A stretch of DNA of 18,725 nucleotides, taken from positions 1 to 18,725 of the forward strand of contig JAAYNT010000091.1 in NCBI GenBank assembly GCA_012520715.1. Reading direction: 5' to 3'. The notes beneath the pieces are model-generated. The model had not been told where the DNA came from, did not search any database, and worked only from the letters and a program-made list of their open reading frames with translations. Origin of the DNA: Acholeplasmataceae bacterium. GTDB taxonomy: Bacteria; Bacillota_I; Bacilli_A; Acholeplasmatales; Acholeplasmataceae. Positions 1 through 7,146 of this stretch are shown piece after piece (position 1 is the first letter of the stretch; each line of letters begins with the position of its first letter). The position numbers were made by a program, and so were the translations under genes.

Positions 1-84
1 TATAAAATACCAAACTGAGCTAACAAAATAAGTCATTAAAAATATATATAAACTTGTTAATAATAAGGAAATAAATGTAATCAT
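1..84 (-). CDS. Start of an unidentified membrane protein (3' partial)
   Basis: An open frame begins with ATG at 84-82 and runs 28 codons to the window edge without a stop. The visible peptide begins MITFISLLLTSLYIFLMTYF and is almost wholly hydrophobic, as in an N-terminal membrane segment or signal anchor. A good ribosome binding site (AAGGAAGGA) lies about 9 bases upstream, inside the last codons of folA. The gene starts just after the folA stop on the same strand, so it is probably the last or next gene of the pepV-thyA-folA operon. The visible part is too short to name a family. The start is well supported; the function is unknown. Confidence 0.55.
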   Translation of the reverse strand, partial: MITFISLLLTSLYIFLMTYFVSSVWYFI

Positions 85-89
85 ATTAA

Positions 90-560
90 TTATTCCTTCC
101 TTTCATATTTAGCAAATATTAAACTAGGCTCAATTAACTTATTAGTTAATATGTAGTTATCTAAGCTAAATGGTTTAATATAAATGTCACCTTCGTGACG
201 ATTTAAAATATATGTAATATATAAAGTATTAGCATATGGTAGTGCTAACTCATAAATAGTTTTACCACCAATTACCCATAAATTTTCTTTGTTGTTTTTA
301 AGAAAAGTAATAAAATCTTTAACTAATATAGCATCATCATATGTATAGTCATTTAAGTTTGCAACATAAATTTTACTAAATGGTAGTGGCTTTGACTTAT
401 AATATCCTTTTAAAGATAAATAAGTCTCATGACCCATTACAACTACTTGATTTTTAGTTAGTGATTGAAAGTATTTAAGATCTAATGGATAATGCCATGG
501 CAAGCGGTCTTTTGCCCCAATAAGGCGATTTTCATCCATTGCCCATATTAAACTAATCAT
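90..560 (-). CDS. folA: Dihydrofolate reductase
   Basis: Reduces dihydrofolate to tetrahydrofolate with NADPH, regenerating the cofactor oxidised by thymidylate synthase. The 156-residue length is typical. Visible signatures are ISLIWAMDENRLIG at the N-terminus, LPWHYPLDLKYF with the catalytic acid at D27, VVMG near residue 43, the WVIGGKTIYELALP nucleotide-binding segment near 95-110, and EGD near 124. Two positions look divergent by eye: the MGR(K/H)T segment reads MGHET, losing the arginine that usually contacts the NADPH 2'-phosphate, and PLPGRKN reads PLPFSKI, losing the arginine that binds the folate glutamate. The ATG overlaps the thyA stop as ATGA, which indicates translational coupling. 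The pairing with thyA strongly supports the assignment. Confidence 0.93.
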   Translation of the reverse strand: MISLIWAMDENRLIGAKDRLPWHYPLDLKYFQSLTKNQVVVMGHETYLSLKGYYKSKPLPFSKIYVANLNDYTYDDAILVKDFITFLKNNKENLWVIGGKTIYELALPYANTLYITYILNRHEGDIYIKPFSLDNYILTNKLIEPSLIFAKYERKE

Positions 561-1423
561 ACTGCAACAACTCCTCTAATTGCCGGATGCGGATCATAAT
601 CTTTTAGTTTAAAATCTTCATATTTAAAATCAAAAATACTTTTAACTTCAGGATTAATTTCCATTTTAGGAAGTTTTTTAGTTTCTCTTGATAACTGTAA
701 GATGATTTGATCAAGGTGATTTAAGTAAATATGAGTATCACCAGTCGTATGAACAAACTCATAAGGCTTTAGACCTGTTACTTGAGCAACCATCATTAAA
801 AACAGTGAATAAGATGCAATGTTAAATGGAACTCCTAAAAATACATCAGCACTTCTTTGATATAGTTGAAGTGATAATTTACCGTCATTAACATAAAACT
901 GCATAAATGCATGACATGGCGGAAGCGCCATGTTACTAACCTCGCTTGGATTCCAAGCTGAGATAATTAATCTTCTTGAAGTTGGGTTAGTTTTGATGTC
1001 ATTTATCAATTTTTCTATTTGATCAACTCCTCCAAAGTTTCTCCATTGTTTACCATAAACCGGACCAAGATCACCATGCTTTTTAGCAAAAGCATCGTCT
1101 TCTTTGATTTTTTTTACAAACTCTTCTAAACTTTCTCCGTTGTAATCAGCTGATTTTTTAAATATTTCATACGGCCATTCATTCCAAATTCTAACATTAT
1201 TATCAACTAAATATTTAATATTAGTATCTCCCTTAATAAACCATAAAAGTTCATGAATAATACCTTTTATAAAAACTTTTTTGGTTGTTAGAAGTGGAAA
1301 TCCTTCTTCTAAATTATATCTTGATTGATAGCCAAAAATACTAATTGTTCCAGTATTAGTGCGATCATCTTTTTTACTACCATTTTCTAATATGTCGCGA
1401 CACATATCTAAATATTGTTTCAC
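557..1423 (-). CDS. thyA: Thymidylate synthase (ThyA type)
   Basis: Makes dTMP from dUMP and methylene-tetrahydrofolate, releasing dihydrofolate for the adjacent DHFR. The product is 288 residues. Visible family features are DRTNTGT near 20-26, GFPLLTTKK near 41-49, HELLWFIKGDTNIKYL near 58-72, the GPVYGKQWR segment near 120-128, TSRR near 148-151, the active-site LPPCHAF with the nucleophile at C170, QRSADVFLGVPFNIASY near 189-205, and the C-terminal Ala-Val. The start codon is GTG (1423-1421), preceded by GAAGGG; no closer ATG fits the family N-terminus (MKQYLDMCRDIL). It lies 20 bases after pepV and overlaps folA by 4 bases, so it is the middle of an operon. Confidence 0.96.
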   Translation of the reverse strand: MKQYLDMCRDILENGSKKDDRTNTGTISIFGYQSRYNLEEGFPLLTTKKVFIKGIIHELLWFIKGDTNIKYLVDNNVRIWNEWPYEIFKKSADYNGESLEEFVKKIKEDDAFAKKHGDLGPVYGKQWRNFGGVDQIEKLINDIKTNPTSRRLIISAWNPSEVSNMALPPCHAFMQFYVNDGKLSLQLYQRSADVFLGVPFNIASYSLFLMMVAQVTGLKPYEFVHTTGDTHIYLNHLDQIILQLSRETKKLPKMEINPEVKSIFDFKYEDFKLKDYDPHPAIRGVVAV

Positions 1424-1443
1424 TTTACCCCAATCCCTTCTTC

Positions 1444-2805
1444 TTATTTTGCAAGCTCGTATAATGCTTCTAGATAAATAATTGTAGCCATTATTAAATC
1501 ATCAACTAAGATGTATTCATCCTTTTGATGAATAAATGATGGTTTACCAGGAAAATGTGGACCATATGCAACAACATTTGATAATGATCTTGCAAATGTT
1601 CCTCCCCCTATTACAATTGGTTTTGCATCTTTATCTCCACTATGTTTAATATAAACATCCATTAGTGTTTTTACTAACTTAGAGTTAGGATCAACATATA
1701 ACATATCGTTATTTGTTGATTTAGTAACAGATGTATCAAATATTTCAATACTTTCATTAACTCTTCTAACTATTTCTTTGTAAGTAATTCCTTTAGGATA
1801 ACGAATATCTAAAACAACAGTAAAATTATCGTTTGAGAAATTTAGAATGCCTAAGTTCATTGTTAATTTACCTGTTTCCATACAAGTTATATTAATACCT
1901 AGCTTAGATCCTTCTAAATCATCTAAAAACTTATCATTTAATAATTCGGTTAAATTATTAGAGATGTTTAAATGATTTAGTAATTTAACTAATTTGAAAA
2001 CAGCATTTTCTCCTAATTCCGGAGTCGAACCGTGTGCACTTTTGCCATACAGTCTAACTTTTGTTTCATTATTTTTAAACTCTGGTAATAGTTTAGAGTC
2101 AAACTTTTTAATTTCATCTGCAAAATTACCATTTAAAATTAAATCAGCAAAATCAGGAACCATATTAGCTCTAAAACCAGATTCAATTGATTTAATTACA
2201 TCTGATTTTGCATTCCCTTTTAATTCTAATCTAGTAATACCTTTTTCTGCATAAATTAAAGGGAAATCAGCGTCAGGAACAAATCCTGAAACAGGTTGTT
2301 CTGGGTGTTTTGCAAAATAATGACTAACACACCTAGATCCTGACTCTTCGTCTGATCCTACAATAAGTTTAATTCTTTTTGAAAGTGGAACCTTTAATTC
2401 TTTTAATATTTTCATAGCATAATATGCAGCAATTGTTGGTCCTTTGTCATCTTCAACACCGCGTCCATACATTTTACCATCAACAATTGTTGCTTCATAT
2501 GGTGGATATGTCCAATCATTTCCAGCAGGAACAACATCTAAATGTCCTAAGATTGCTACATATTCTTCTTGATCTCCGTATTCAACATGTCCAGCAAACC
2601 CGTCAACATTTAAAACATTAAAACCATCACGCTTACCAATAGCTAACATTAACTCTAATGCCTCTTTATTACCTTCACCAAAAGGGGCACCTTTTCGCAT
2701 TGGGTCATATGTTGTTAATTCAGAATTTATTTTAATTAAATCTGAAAGATCTTTTATTAAATCATCTTGTCTTTTTAAAACTTCTTTTTTAAAATCTATT
2801 TTCAT
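1444..2805 (-). CDS. pepV: Dipeptidase PepV, M20 family metallopeptidase
   Basis: A cytoplasmic di-zinc peptidase that cleaves dipeptides and related N-terminal residues, feeding amino acids to the cell. The M20 metal-site motifs are all visible: GHLDVVPAGNDW (His near residue 88), GRGVEDDKGP (bridging Asp near 119), GSDEESG (catalytic and ligand Glu near 153-154), DADFPLIYAEKG, and a C-terminal FIHQKDEYI that supplies the last His. The start is taken as ATG at 2805 (453 residues). The in-frame GTG at 2814 directly abuts the Shine-Dalgarno AAGGAT (2820-2815), leaving no spacing, whereas ATG 2805 has about 10 bases. It is the first gene of the operon with thyA and folA. There is no obvious metabolic link to thymidylate synthesis. 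Confidence 0.92.
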   Translation of the reverse strand: MKIDFKKEVLKRQDDLIKDLSDLIKINSELTTYDPMRKGAPFGEGNKEALELMLAIGKRDGFNVLNVDGFAGHVEYGDQEEYVAILGHLDVVPAGNDWTYPPYEATIVDGKMYGRGVEDDKGPTIAAYYAMKILKELKVPLSKRIKLIVGSDEESGSRCVSHYFAKHPEQPVSGFVPDADFPLIYAEKGITRLELKGNAKSDVIKSIESGFRANMVPDFADLILNGNFADEIKKFDSKLLPEFKNNETKVRLYGKSAHGSTPELGENAVFKLVKLLNHLNISNNLTELLNDKFLDDLEGSKLGINITCMETGKLTMNLGILNFSNDNFTVVLDIRYPKGITYKEIVRRVNESIEIFDTSVTKSTNNDMLYVDPNSKLVKTLMDVYIKHSGDKDAKPIVIGGGTFARSLSNVVAYGPHFPGKPSFIHQKDEYILVDDLIMATIIYLEALYELAK

Positions 2806-2826
2806 AATTGTCACATCCTTATCTAT

Positions 2827-2855
2827 ATTGTATCAAATATATAAATATATATTAA
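2827..2855 (-). promoter_or_regulatory. Promoter of the pepV-thyA-folA operon
   Basis: The minus strand reads TGATACAAT: an extended -10 (TG, one base, TACAAT at 2832-2827). A weak -35, TTAATA, lies 17 bases upstream (2855-2850). The predicted transcript would begin near 2820, essentially at the ribosome binding site AAGGAT, giving a leader of about 15 bases. This is a sequence-only prediction. Confidence 0.45.
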
Positions 2856-2865
2856 ATGATAAAGA

Positions 2866-2890
2866 AAAATAAAAGCTCAAAATGAGCTTT
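2866..2890 (-). terminator. Intrinsic terminator of ssb
   Basis: Perfect 8-bp stem AAAGCTCA (2872-2879) / TGAGCTTT (2883-2890) with a 3-base loop. On the minus strand it is followed by a U-rich run (TTTTATTTTTC). The ssb stop codon (2879-2877) lies inside the stem. Confidence 0.8.
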
Positions 2891-3242
2891 CATCATCAAA
2901 ACGGGATTCTTGATCTTTTCGATTCGGCGAAGAAAGATAAGTAATTCTTTCTGCGACTATTTCCACAATATTAAGATATCTCTCTTCAGTAATATCATAT
3001 CTTCTAATTTGAGCCCTGCCAATCATTGCTACAAGTGTGCCCTTTGTCATGTAGCTAGTGACAGTTTCTGCTAAACCTTCCCATAAGGTAACACGGATAA
3101 AGTCTGTATCATAGTTTCCTTCCATGTTTTTAAATCCTCTTCTTACAGCAAGTGTTATTTCGGATACTTTCTTACCACTATCAATTATCTTAATTTCTGG
3201 ATCTTGAACTAATCGGCCGATTAATACAATTTGATTTAACAT
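2877..3242 (-). CDS. ssb: Single-stranded DNA-binding protein
   Basis: Binds and protects single-stranded DNA in replication, repair and recombination. The 121-residue protein starts MLNQIVLIGRLVQDPE, the typical OB-fold opening, and continues with the SSB pattern EITLAVRR, YDTDFIRVTLWEGLAETV, and KGTLVAMIGRAQIRRYD. The C-terminal linker is short and ends DDESSF, a variant of the usual acidic DDDIPF tip that contacts partner proteins. ATG 3242 is chosen because AAAGGAGG lies just upstream; the in-frame TTG at 3257 precedes and overlaps that site. The gene stands alone between two terminators with its own promoter rather than between rpsF and rpsR, so it may be a second SSB like the small SsbB/YwpH proteins of Firmicutes. 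Confidence 0.93.
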   Translation of the reverse strand: MLNQIVLIGRLVQDPEIKIIDSGKKVSEITLAVRRGFKNMEGNYDTDFIRVTLWEGLAETVTSYMTKGTLVAMIGRAQIRRYDITEERYLNIVEIVAERITYLSSPNRKDQESRFDDESSF

Positions 3243-3262
3243 AAGACCTCCTTTCAATTCAA

Positions 3263-3299
3263 ATTATATTATCTTATGTACTAATAACCTAATTGCCAA
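3263..3299 (-). promoter_or_regulatory. Promoter of ssb
   Basis: The minus strand has a perfect TATAAT (3268-3263) about 20 bases before the ATG. A second arrangement is TTGGCA (3299-3294) with TAAGAT (3276-3271) at 17-base spacing. Either could serve, and they may be overlapping promoters. No gene lies between 3243 and 3428 apart from this promoter and the deoD terminator; the rest is featureless AT-rich sequence. Confidence 0.5.
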
Positions 3300-3346
3300 A
3301 ATCAAGTATTAAAAGGCGTTTATAATTAATTTAATAATTAATTTAT

Positions 3347-3387
3347 GAAAATAAATAAAAAAAGAACTAACAATAAATGCTAGTTCT
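3347..3387 (-). terminator. Intrinsic terminator after deoD
   Basis: 7-bp stem AGAACTA (3363-3369) / TAGTTCT (3381-3387) with an 11-base loop. On the minus strand it is followed by TTTTTTTATTTATTTT. It sits about 40 bases after the deoD stop and closes the four-gene nucleoside operon. Confidence 0.7.
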
Positions 3388-3428
3388 ATATATTAATAAA
3401 TTTTAATTGTTTTGTTCAGTTTTATTTA

Positions 3429-4139
3429 TTATAAACTACCTAGTGCAACTTCAATCATTTTGTTAAATGCAGTTTGTCTTTCTTCACTTGATGTTGCTTC
3501 TTTAGTAACTAGTGAATCACTAATAGTTAAAATACAAGCTGCTTGTTTTTTAAGTGCTCTAGCATTTGCAAATAGTGCAAATGATTCCATTTCAACACAC
3601 TCAGCATTATGTTTTTCATAAATGTCTTTATACTCATCTGAATTAATTCTATAAAAAACATCTGATGAGTGGATAACTGCTTCTTTAACTGGAATACCTA
3701 ATTTATCAGCACTCTTTAATAAGCGGTTATTTAATCCTTTGTGTGGTCTAATAGTTGAGCGGCTAGTTACTCCCATTGTTTTAGCATATGATGATTCTGA
3801 CCAAGCTGCGCTTGCTAGAACAACATCATATAATTTTAAATTAGGGCTGTAAGATCCAGCTGAGCCAACACGAATAATTTTTTCTACTCCGTAAAATGCG
3901 AACAGTTCATATGAATAAATACCAATACTTGGCATTCCCATACCTGAACCCATAACTGTTACTAGTTTTTTACCGTATTTACCAGTATATCCTAACATGT
4001 TTCTAACGCCATTAATTTGAACTACATCAGTTAGATAAGTTTCTGCAATCCACTTTGCTCTTAGTGGATCTCCTGGCATTAATACTACTTTAGCAATTTT
4101 TGATTGATCTGTTAATTCAATATGAGGTGTCGGTTTCAT
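3429..4139 (-). CDS. deoD: Purine nucleoside phosphorylase, DeoD type
   Basis: Splits purine (deoxy)ribonucleosides with phosphate into base and (deoxy)ribose-1-phosphate. The 236 residues match the hexameric DeoD family: TPHIELTD at the N-terminus with the His of the active site, GDPLRAKWIAE with the phosphate-binding Arg near 27, GSGMGMPSIGIYSYEL near 64-79, IIRVGSAGS with a second phosphate Arg near 91, VEMESFALF near 182-190, and TISDSLV with the catalytic Asp near 206, followed by ERQTAF. The ATG has AAGGAG 9 bases upstream and overlaps the end of deoC by 23 bases. It is the last gene of the operon. Together with deoC it routes deoxyribose from nucleosides toward glycolysis. Confidence 0.95.
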   Translation of the reverse strand: MKPTPHIELTDQSKIAKVVLMPGDPLRAKWIAETYLTDVVQINGVRNMLGYTGKYGKKLVTVMGSGMGMPSIGIYSYELFAFYGVEKIIRVGSAGSYSPNLKLYDVVLASAAWSESSYAKTMGVTSRSTIRPHKGLNNRLLKSADKLGIPVKEAVIHSSDVFYRINSDEYKDIYEKHNAECVEMESFALFANARALKKQAACILTISDSLVTKEATSSEERQTAFNKMIEVALGSL

Positions 4140-4788
4140 CTACTTTTACTCCTTCCATAATTTCTACGCATTTTGAGGCTCCTAAACGAGTTGCTCCGGC
4201 TTCAATCATACTAATAGCGTCTTCGTAGTTTCTAATTCCACCTGAAGCTTTTATTTCGGCTCTTCCATTAACTGTTTCATCAATTAATTCAATATCATGA
4301 ACTGATGCTCCTCTTGTACCAAAGCCAGTTGATGTTTTTACAAAATGAGCTTTTGCCTCTACAACTAACTCTGATGCACGTTTAATTTCTTCATCAGTTA
4401 AATAACAAGTTTCAATAATTACTTTAACAACATTTCCTTTTGCTGCATCAACAACACCTTTAATTTCTTCTAAAATTAATTTGTCATCGCCACTTTTTAG
4501 TGCTGCAACATTAATTACCATATCTATTTCATCGGCACCTAACTTAATAGCCTCTTTAGTTTCAAAGGCTTTAGTAGCAGGTGTGTGTGTTCCGTGAGGA
4601 AAACCGATAACTGTTGCAACTTTTACATCGCTTCCTTTAGTTAGTTCTTTGGCATACTCTACCCAAACTGTGTTAACACATACACTAAAGAATTGATACT
4701 TTTTAGCTTCTTCAACTAACTTTTTAACATCTTCTTTAGTAATAGTTGGTCCAAGTTTAGTATGATCAATATACTGATTTACTTTCAT
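4117..4788 (-). CDS. deoC: Deoxyribose-phosphate aldolase
   Basis: Cleaves 2-deoxyribose-5-phosphate to glyceraldehyde-3-phosphate and acetaldehyde. The class I aldolase motifs are clear: YIDHTKLGP at the N-terminus, VATVIGFPHG near 60, ADEIDMVINV with the catalytic Asp, KVIIETCYLTDEEI, FVKTSTGFG with the Schiff-base Lys near 150, and IKASGGIR with the second active-site Lys. ATG 4788 (223 residues) is preferred over ATG 4794: the ribosome binding site AGGAAG ends immediately before 4794 but is 6-8 bases from 4788. It overlaps the upstream membrane protein gene by 23 bases and deoD by 23 bases. No phosphopentomutase gene lies in this operon, although one would normally be needed between DeoD and DeoC. 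Confidence 0.95.
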   Translation of the reverse strand: MKVNQYIDHTKLGPTITKEDVKKLVEEAKKYQFFSVCVNTVWVEYAKELTKGSDVKVATVIGFPHGTHTPATKAFETKEAIKLGADEIDMVINVAALKSGDDKLILEEIKGVVDAAKGNVVKVIIETCYLTDEEIKRASELVVEAKAHFVKTSTGFGTRGASVHDIELIDETVNGRAEIKASGGIRNYEDAISMIEAGATRLGASKCVEIMEGVKVDETDTSY

Positions 4789-5503
4789 CTTCATCTTCCT
4801 TTCTTTTCTGATGAATATATTTTTGTATTTTTTCTATAACAAAATTAAATACAAAAACTAAGCCAGATATTCCAATAACAGTAATAATAGTAAAGTAGCC
4901 AATTTGTGTAAAGTCAAGATCTCTAATACTAGTAATACTTGTTGTTAAGCTAACATAAATAATCATCGTAATTACTGCCATAATTAAATTTGTAACTTCA
5001 ATAATTAATTTAGATAAAAATAAGTTGTTTAATCTCTCATCATATCTATTAAGTAATTCTTCATGTGGTCCTGGAGGTAGTCCAGTAGTAATTGTAAGTG
5101 AGACTCCAAATGCAATTGAAATTATTCCGACAACTCCAAATACAATTTGAATTCCCGTTATCGAATTTGATTCGATAGGATTTTTAAATAATATTCCCCA
5201 CAATGATATAATACCCGCTACTAAAGCGATATTTAACCATGTGAAGATTAATTTCTTTTCTCTTCTAAATAAAAATAATATTAGTGTTAATAATGTGCCT
5301 ATAGTTAGTGAATATAACCCGACGATAACTTGAAGGTTACCACTAAATAAGTGTACGTGTATTTTAGCTAAATACGCAGTAAGAGCATCTAGTGGAGCTG
5401 CTCCAAGGCTTGAGTAAATAATTGATTGAACACCAAAACCAATAAATATTGATCCAATAATGTGTACAATTAATTTAATAATAAAGTTTTTATTAATTTT
5501 CAT
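4766..5503 (-). CDS. YczE/YitT-like integral membrane protein
   Basis: A 245-residue protein with about five to six hydrophobic spans and no signal-peptide cleavage site evident. The repeat IGFGVQSIIYSSLGAAPLDA near 21-40 and the second-half GVSLTITTGLPPGPHEEL are characteristic of the YczE family (a helix, then a small-residue turn with Gly-Pro, repeated). The C-terminus is charged (EKIQKYIHQKRKEDEDESKS) and probably cytoplasmic. Family members lack an established transport substrate. The start ATG shares a base with the stop of the upstream gene (TAATG), and its end overlaps deoC, so it is cotranslated with deoxynucleoside catabolism genes. A role in nucleoside or metabolite movement is possible but is guilt by association only. 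Confidence 0.75.
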   Translation of the reverse strand: MKINKNFIIKLIVHIIGSIFIGFGVQSIIYSSLGAAPLDALTAYLAKIHVHLFSGNLQVIVGLYSLTIGTLLTLILFLFRREKKLIFTWLNIALVAGIISLWGILFKNPIESNSITGIQIVFGVVGIISIAFGVSLTITTGLPPGPHEELLNRYDERLNNLFLSKLIIEVTNLIMAVITMIIYVSLTTSITSIRDLDFTQIGYFTIITVIGISGLVFVFNFVIEKIQKYIHQKRKEDEDESKSVY

Positions 5504-6360
5504 TAATCTAATACCGACATTAAACTTTCTTTTGAAAAACTGTATTGTCTTTTCGGGAATCTAATTTTTTTCATTGCTTTTGCTGCTCTTTTAATATTGG
5601 CTTTACTTATTACTCTTGTTTCTTTAATAAAACCAGGAACTGGTTCTAAATAATCACTAATTTCTTTAAATACTACTTCTGATTCTAATACTTTTACCTC
5701 TGCTTGAGAGCGGTAAAAGATATAATCAATAAATGGTGGGAATACAGTTGCTGTACTCTCACGCCATTCCATAGCAAGCGCAAGTCTATTATTATCGATT
5801 GTTAAGATATGATATTTAGGCACAAATACATCTAGATCTCGATAATAATTTTGAAGTTGAGGTAATTCATCAATATATCTAAAAATAGCACCAGCTTTCC
5901 CCTTAGGTAAAATATGATAATCATCATAAACTTGTGGATGACGATCGATATATGCCTTTTTTAAATTTTCATAAATTGTCATAATAAAATCAATATCAAC
6001 TTCAATTGGGTCTTCAAAAATTTCATAATAAATATAAAAGTCAAACTTATTTGCTAATTGTTCAGCAATAAGCAAGACTTCTTTTGTAAAGTAATCAGGC
6101 GACAAAATTGGGATCTCTACGTGAATATTAACATCTAAAAATGCCGCGTCAATTCGATAAATATTTGGAACTTGCGAACTCTTGGTTTGATAAAAAACCG
6201 CTTGGTGTAGCAGTCTTGGGTGAGTATATATGAATTCAGCGCTTCTATCATCATGAATGCGTACTTCAAAATCATCTCTTGCTTCAAAAAAGGCTCTTAG
6301 TAAGTTATATTCGACATGACGAGTTTCTTTTTTAAAGAAATGTAGGCTAAATTGCATCAT
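5503..6360 (-). CDS. Conserved-looking protein of unknown function
   Basis: About 285 residues, soluble, no membrane segment and no motif that I recognise. The sequence is rich in aromatic and acidic residues in the N-terminal two thirds (for example FDFYIYYEIFEDPIEVDID near 108-126). The last 40 residues are basic (KANIKRAAKAMKKIRFPKRQ), which could bind nucleic acid or phospholipid. Three ATGs are possible: 6366, 6360 and 6357. The Shine-Dalgarno GAGG (6373-6370) is only 3 bases from 6366 but 9 from 6360, so 6360 is chosen; the alternatives change two residues or fewer. It is first in an operon with the YczE-like gene, deoC and deoD. Confidence 0.7.
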   Translation of the reverse strand: MMQFSLHFFKKETRHVEYNLLRAFFEARDDFEVRIHDDRSAEFIYTHPRLLHQAVFYQTKSSQVPNIYRIDAAFLDVNIHVEIPILSPDYFTKEVLLIAEQLANKFDFYIYYEIFEDPIEVDIDFIMTIYENLKKAYIDRHPQVYDDYHILPKGKAGAIFRYIDELPQLQNYYRDLDVFVPKYHILTIDNNRLALAMEWRESTATVFPPFIDYIFYRSQAEVKVLESEVVFKEISDYLEPVPGFIKETRVISKANIKRAAKAMKKIRFPKRQYSFSKESLMSVLD

Positions 6361-6383
6361 TGGCATGTTCCTCTCTTATAATC

Positions 6384-6412
6384 AATATAGCATAAATAAA
6401 TAATATCTACAA
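6384..6412 (-). promoter_or_regulatory. Promoter of the unknown gene-yczE-deoC-deoD operon
   Basis: The minus strand shows TTGTAG (6412-6407), a 17-base spacer, then TATATT (6389-6384) preceded by TGC, which makes an extended -10. A transcript would start near 6377, just before the ribosome binding site. It fits in the short gap after surE, which has no clear terminator. Confidence 0.6.
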
Positions 6413-6418
6413 TGTAGA
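6406..6418. promoter_or_regulatory. Inverted repeat over the -35 (possible operator)
   Basis: TCTACAATGTAGA is a perfect dyad with 6-base arms around one base. It covers the -35 hexamer of the promoter before the deoCD operon. It is too tight to form a good RNA hairpin, so a protein-binding site is the more natural reading. No regulator is identified. Confidence 0.35.
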
Positions 6419-6423
6419 AGTGA

Positions 6424-7146
6424 TTATTTTTTTAAGCTTTTCAACTCTTCGTAATTAGTTTGATCAATTGAAAGCGGGGTAATAACGATGTAGTCTTCAT
6501 CTAACTTAGTTGAATCTGCATCTGGTCCTTCATCATAAATCATTAAACTGTATGTAATTTTATAGTCATTTGAATCCGGTATTTTAGTAAACTCAGCATG
6601 GTATAATCTCATACCTTGATGAGTGTATTTAATTCCTTTTATTTGTTCTACTCTTGGGATGTTAGCATTTAATAATTTATATTTTTCATATAACTTATTA
6701 CCAATTACTTCATCTAACACCATTGCAACATAATTTTCAATATTTGGGTTATACCCTCTATCAGTTGAAATTGCTAGAGCTGGCAAACCTAAAATGTTTG
6801 CTTCTCTAGCTGCTGCAACTGTTCCTGAGTATAAAACATCAGTTGAGATGTTTAACCCTTCGTTTAATCCTGAGATAACTAAATCAAAATTATGTTCAAA
6901 AAGGGCAACTCCTAATCTAACACAGTCAGCTGGAAAACCTCCAACTGCGATTGTTTTTTCAGAGTTAGGAATAAAAACATTTTCATCAACTTCAATTCGA
7001 TTAGATATAGTAATTGCGTGACTAGTTGCCGATTGATGTTCAATCGGAGCTGCAACATAAACTAAGCCGTAGCGGCTCGCTACTTTAACAATAGTTTCTA
7101 AGTGTGGAGATTTTACTCCATCATCATTTACAACTAAAATTCTCAT
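6424..7146 (-). CDS. surE: 5'/3'-nucleotidase SurE
   Basis: A metal-dependent phosphatase acting on nucleoside monophosphates (and, in some members, short polyphosphates). The 240-residue length is near the family norm of about 250. Motifs: MRILVVNDDG with metal ligands D8 and D9, PIEHQSATSHAIT near 35-47, VGGFPADCVRLG near 68-79, the DLVISGLNEGLN ligand segment with Asn near 95, and YSGTVAAAREA near 106-116. Its ATG shares a base with the ileS stop (TAATG), so it is translationally coupled to ileS. The link between SurE and an isoleucyl-tRNA synthetase is positional only. Confidence 0.93.
   Translation of the reverse strand: MRILVVNDDGVKSPHLETIVKVASRYGLVYVAAPIEHQSATSHAITISNRIEVDENVFIPNSEKTIAVGGFPADCVRLGVALFEHNFDLVISGLNEGLNISTDVLYSGTVAAAREANILGLPALAISTDRGYNPNIENYVAMVLDEVIGNKLYEKYKLLNANIPRVEQIKGIKYTHQGMRLYHAEFTKIPDSNDYKITYSLMIYDEGPDADSTKLDEDYIVITPLSIDQTNYEELKSLKK

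Noticed and set aside
65..98. AAGGAA...TTCCTT pairing as a folA terminator
   Set aside because: The stem is only 6 bp with a long loop and no T run, and the right arm is the ribosome binding site of the next gene.
1994..2621. Open frames on the plus strand within pepV
   Set aside because: They run opposite to a fully conserved peptidase gene, have no ribosome binding sites and encode low-complexity, non-family sequence.
3412..3621. Plus-strand open frame over the end of deoD
   Set aside because: It is antisense to conserved DeoD codons and has no promoter or ribosome binding site.
6406..6418. TCTACAATGTAGA as a surE terminator
   Set aside because: After allowing for a loop, too few base pairs remain and no uninterrupted T tract follows; a promoter operator is a better reading.
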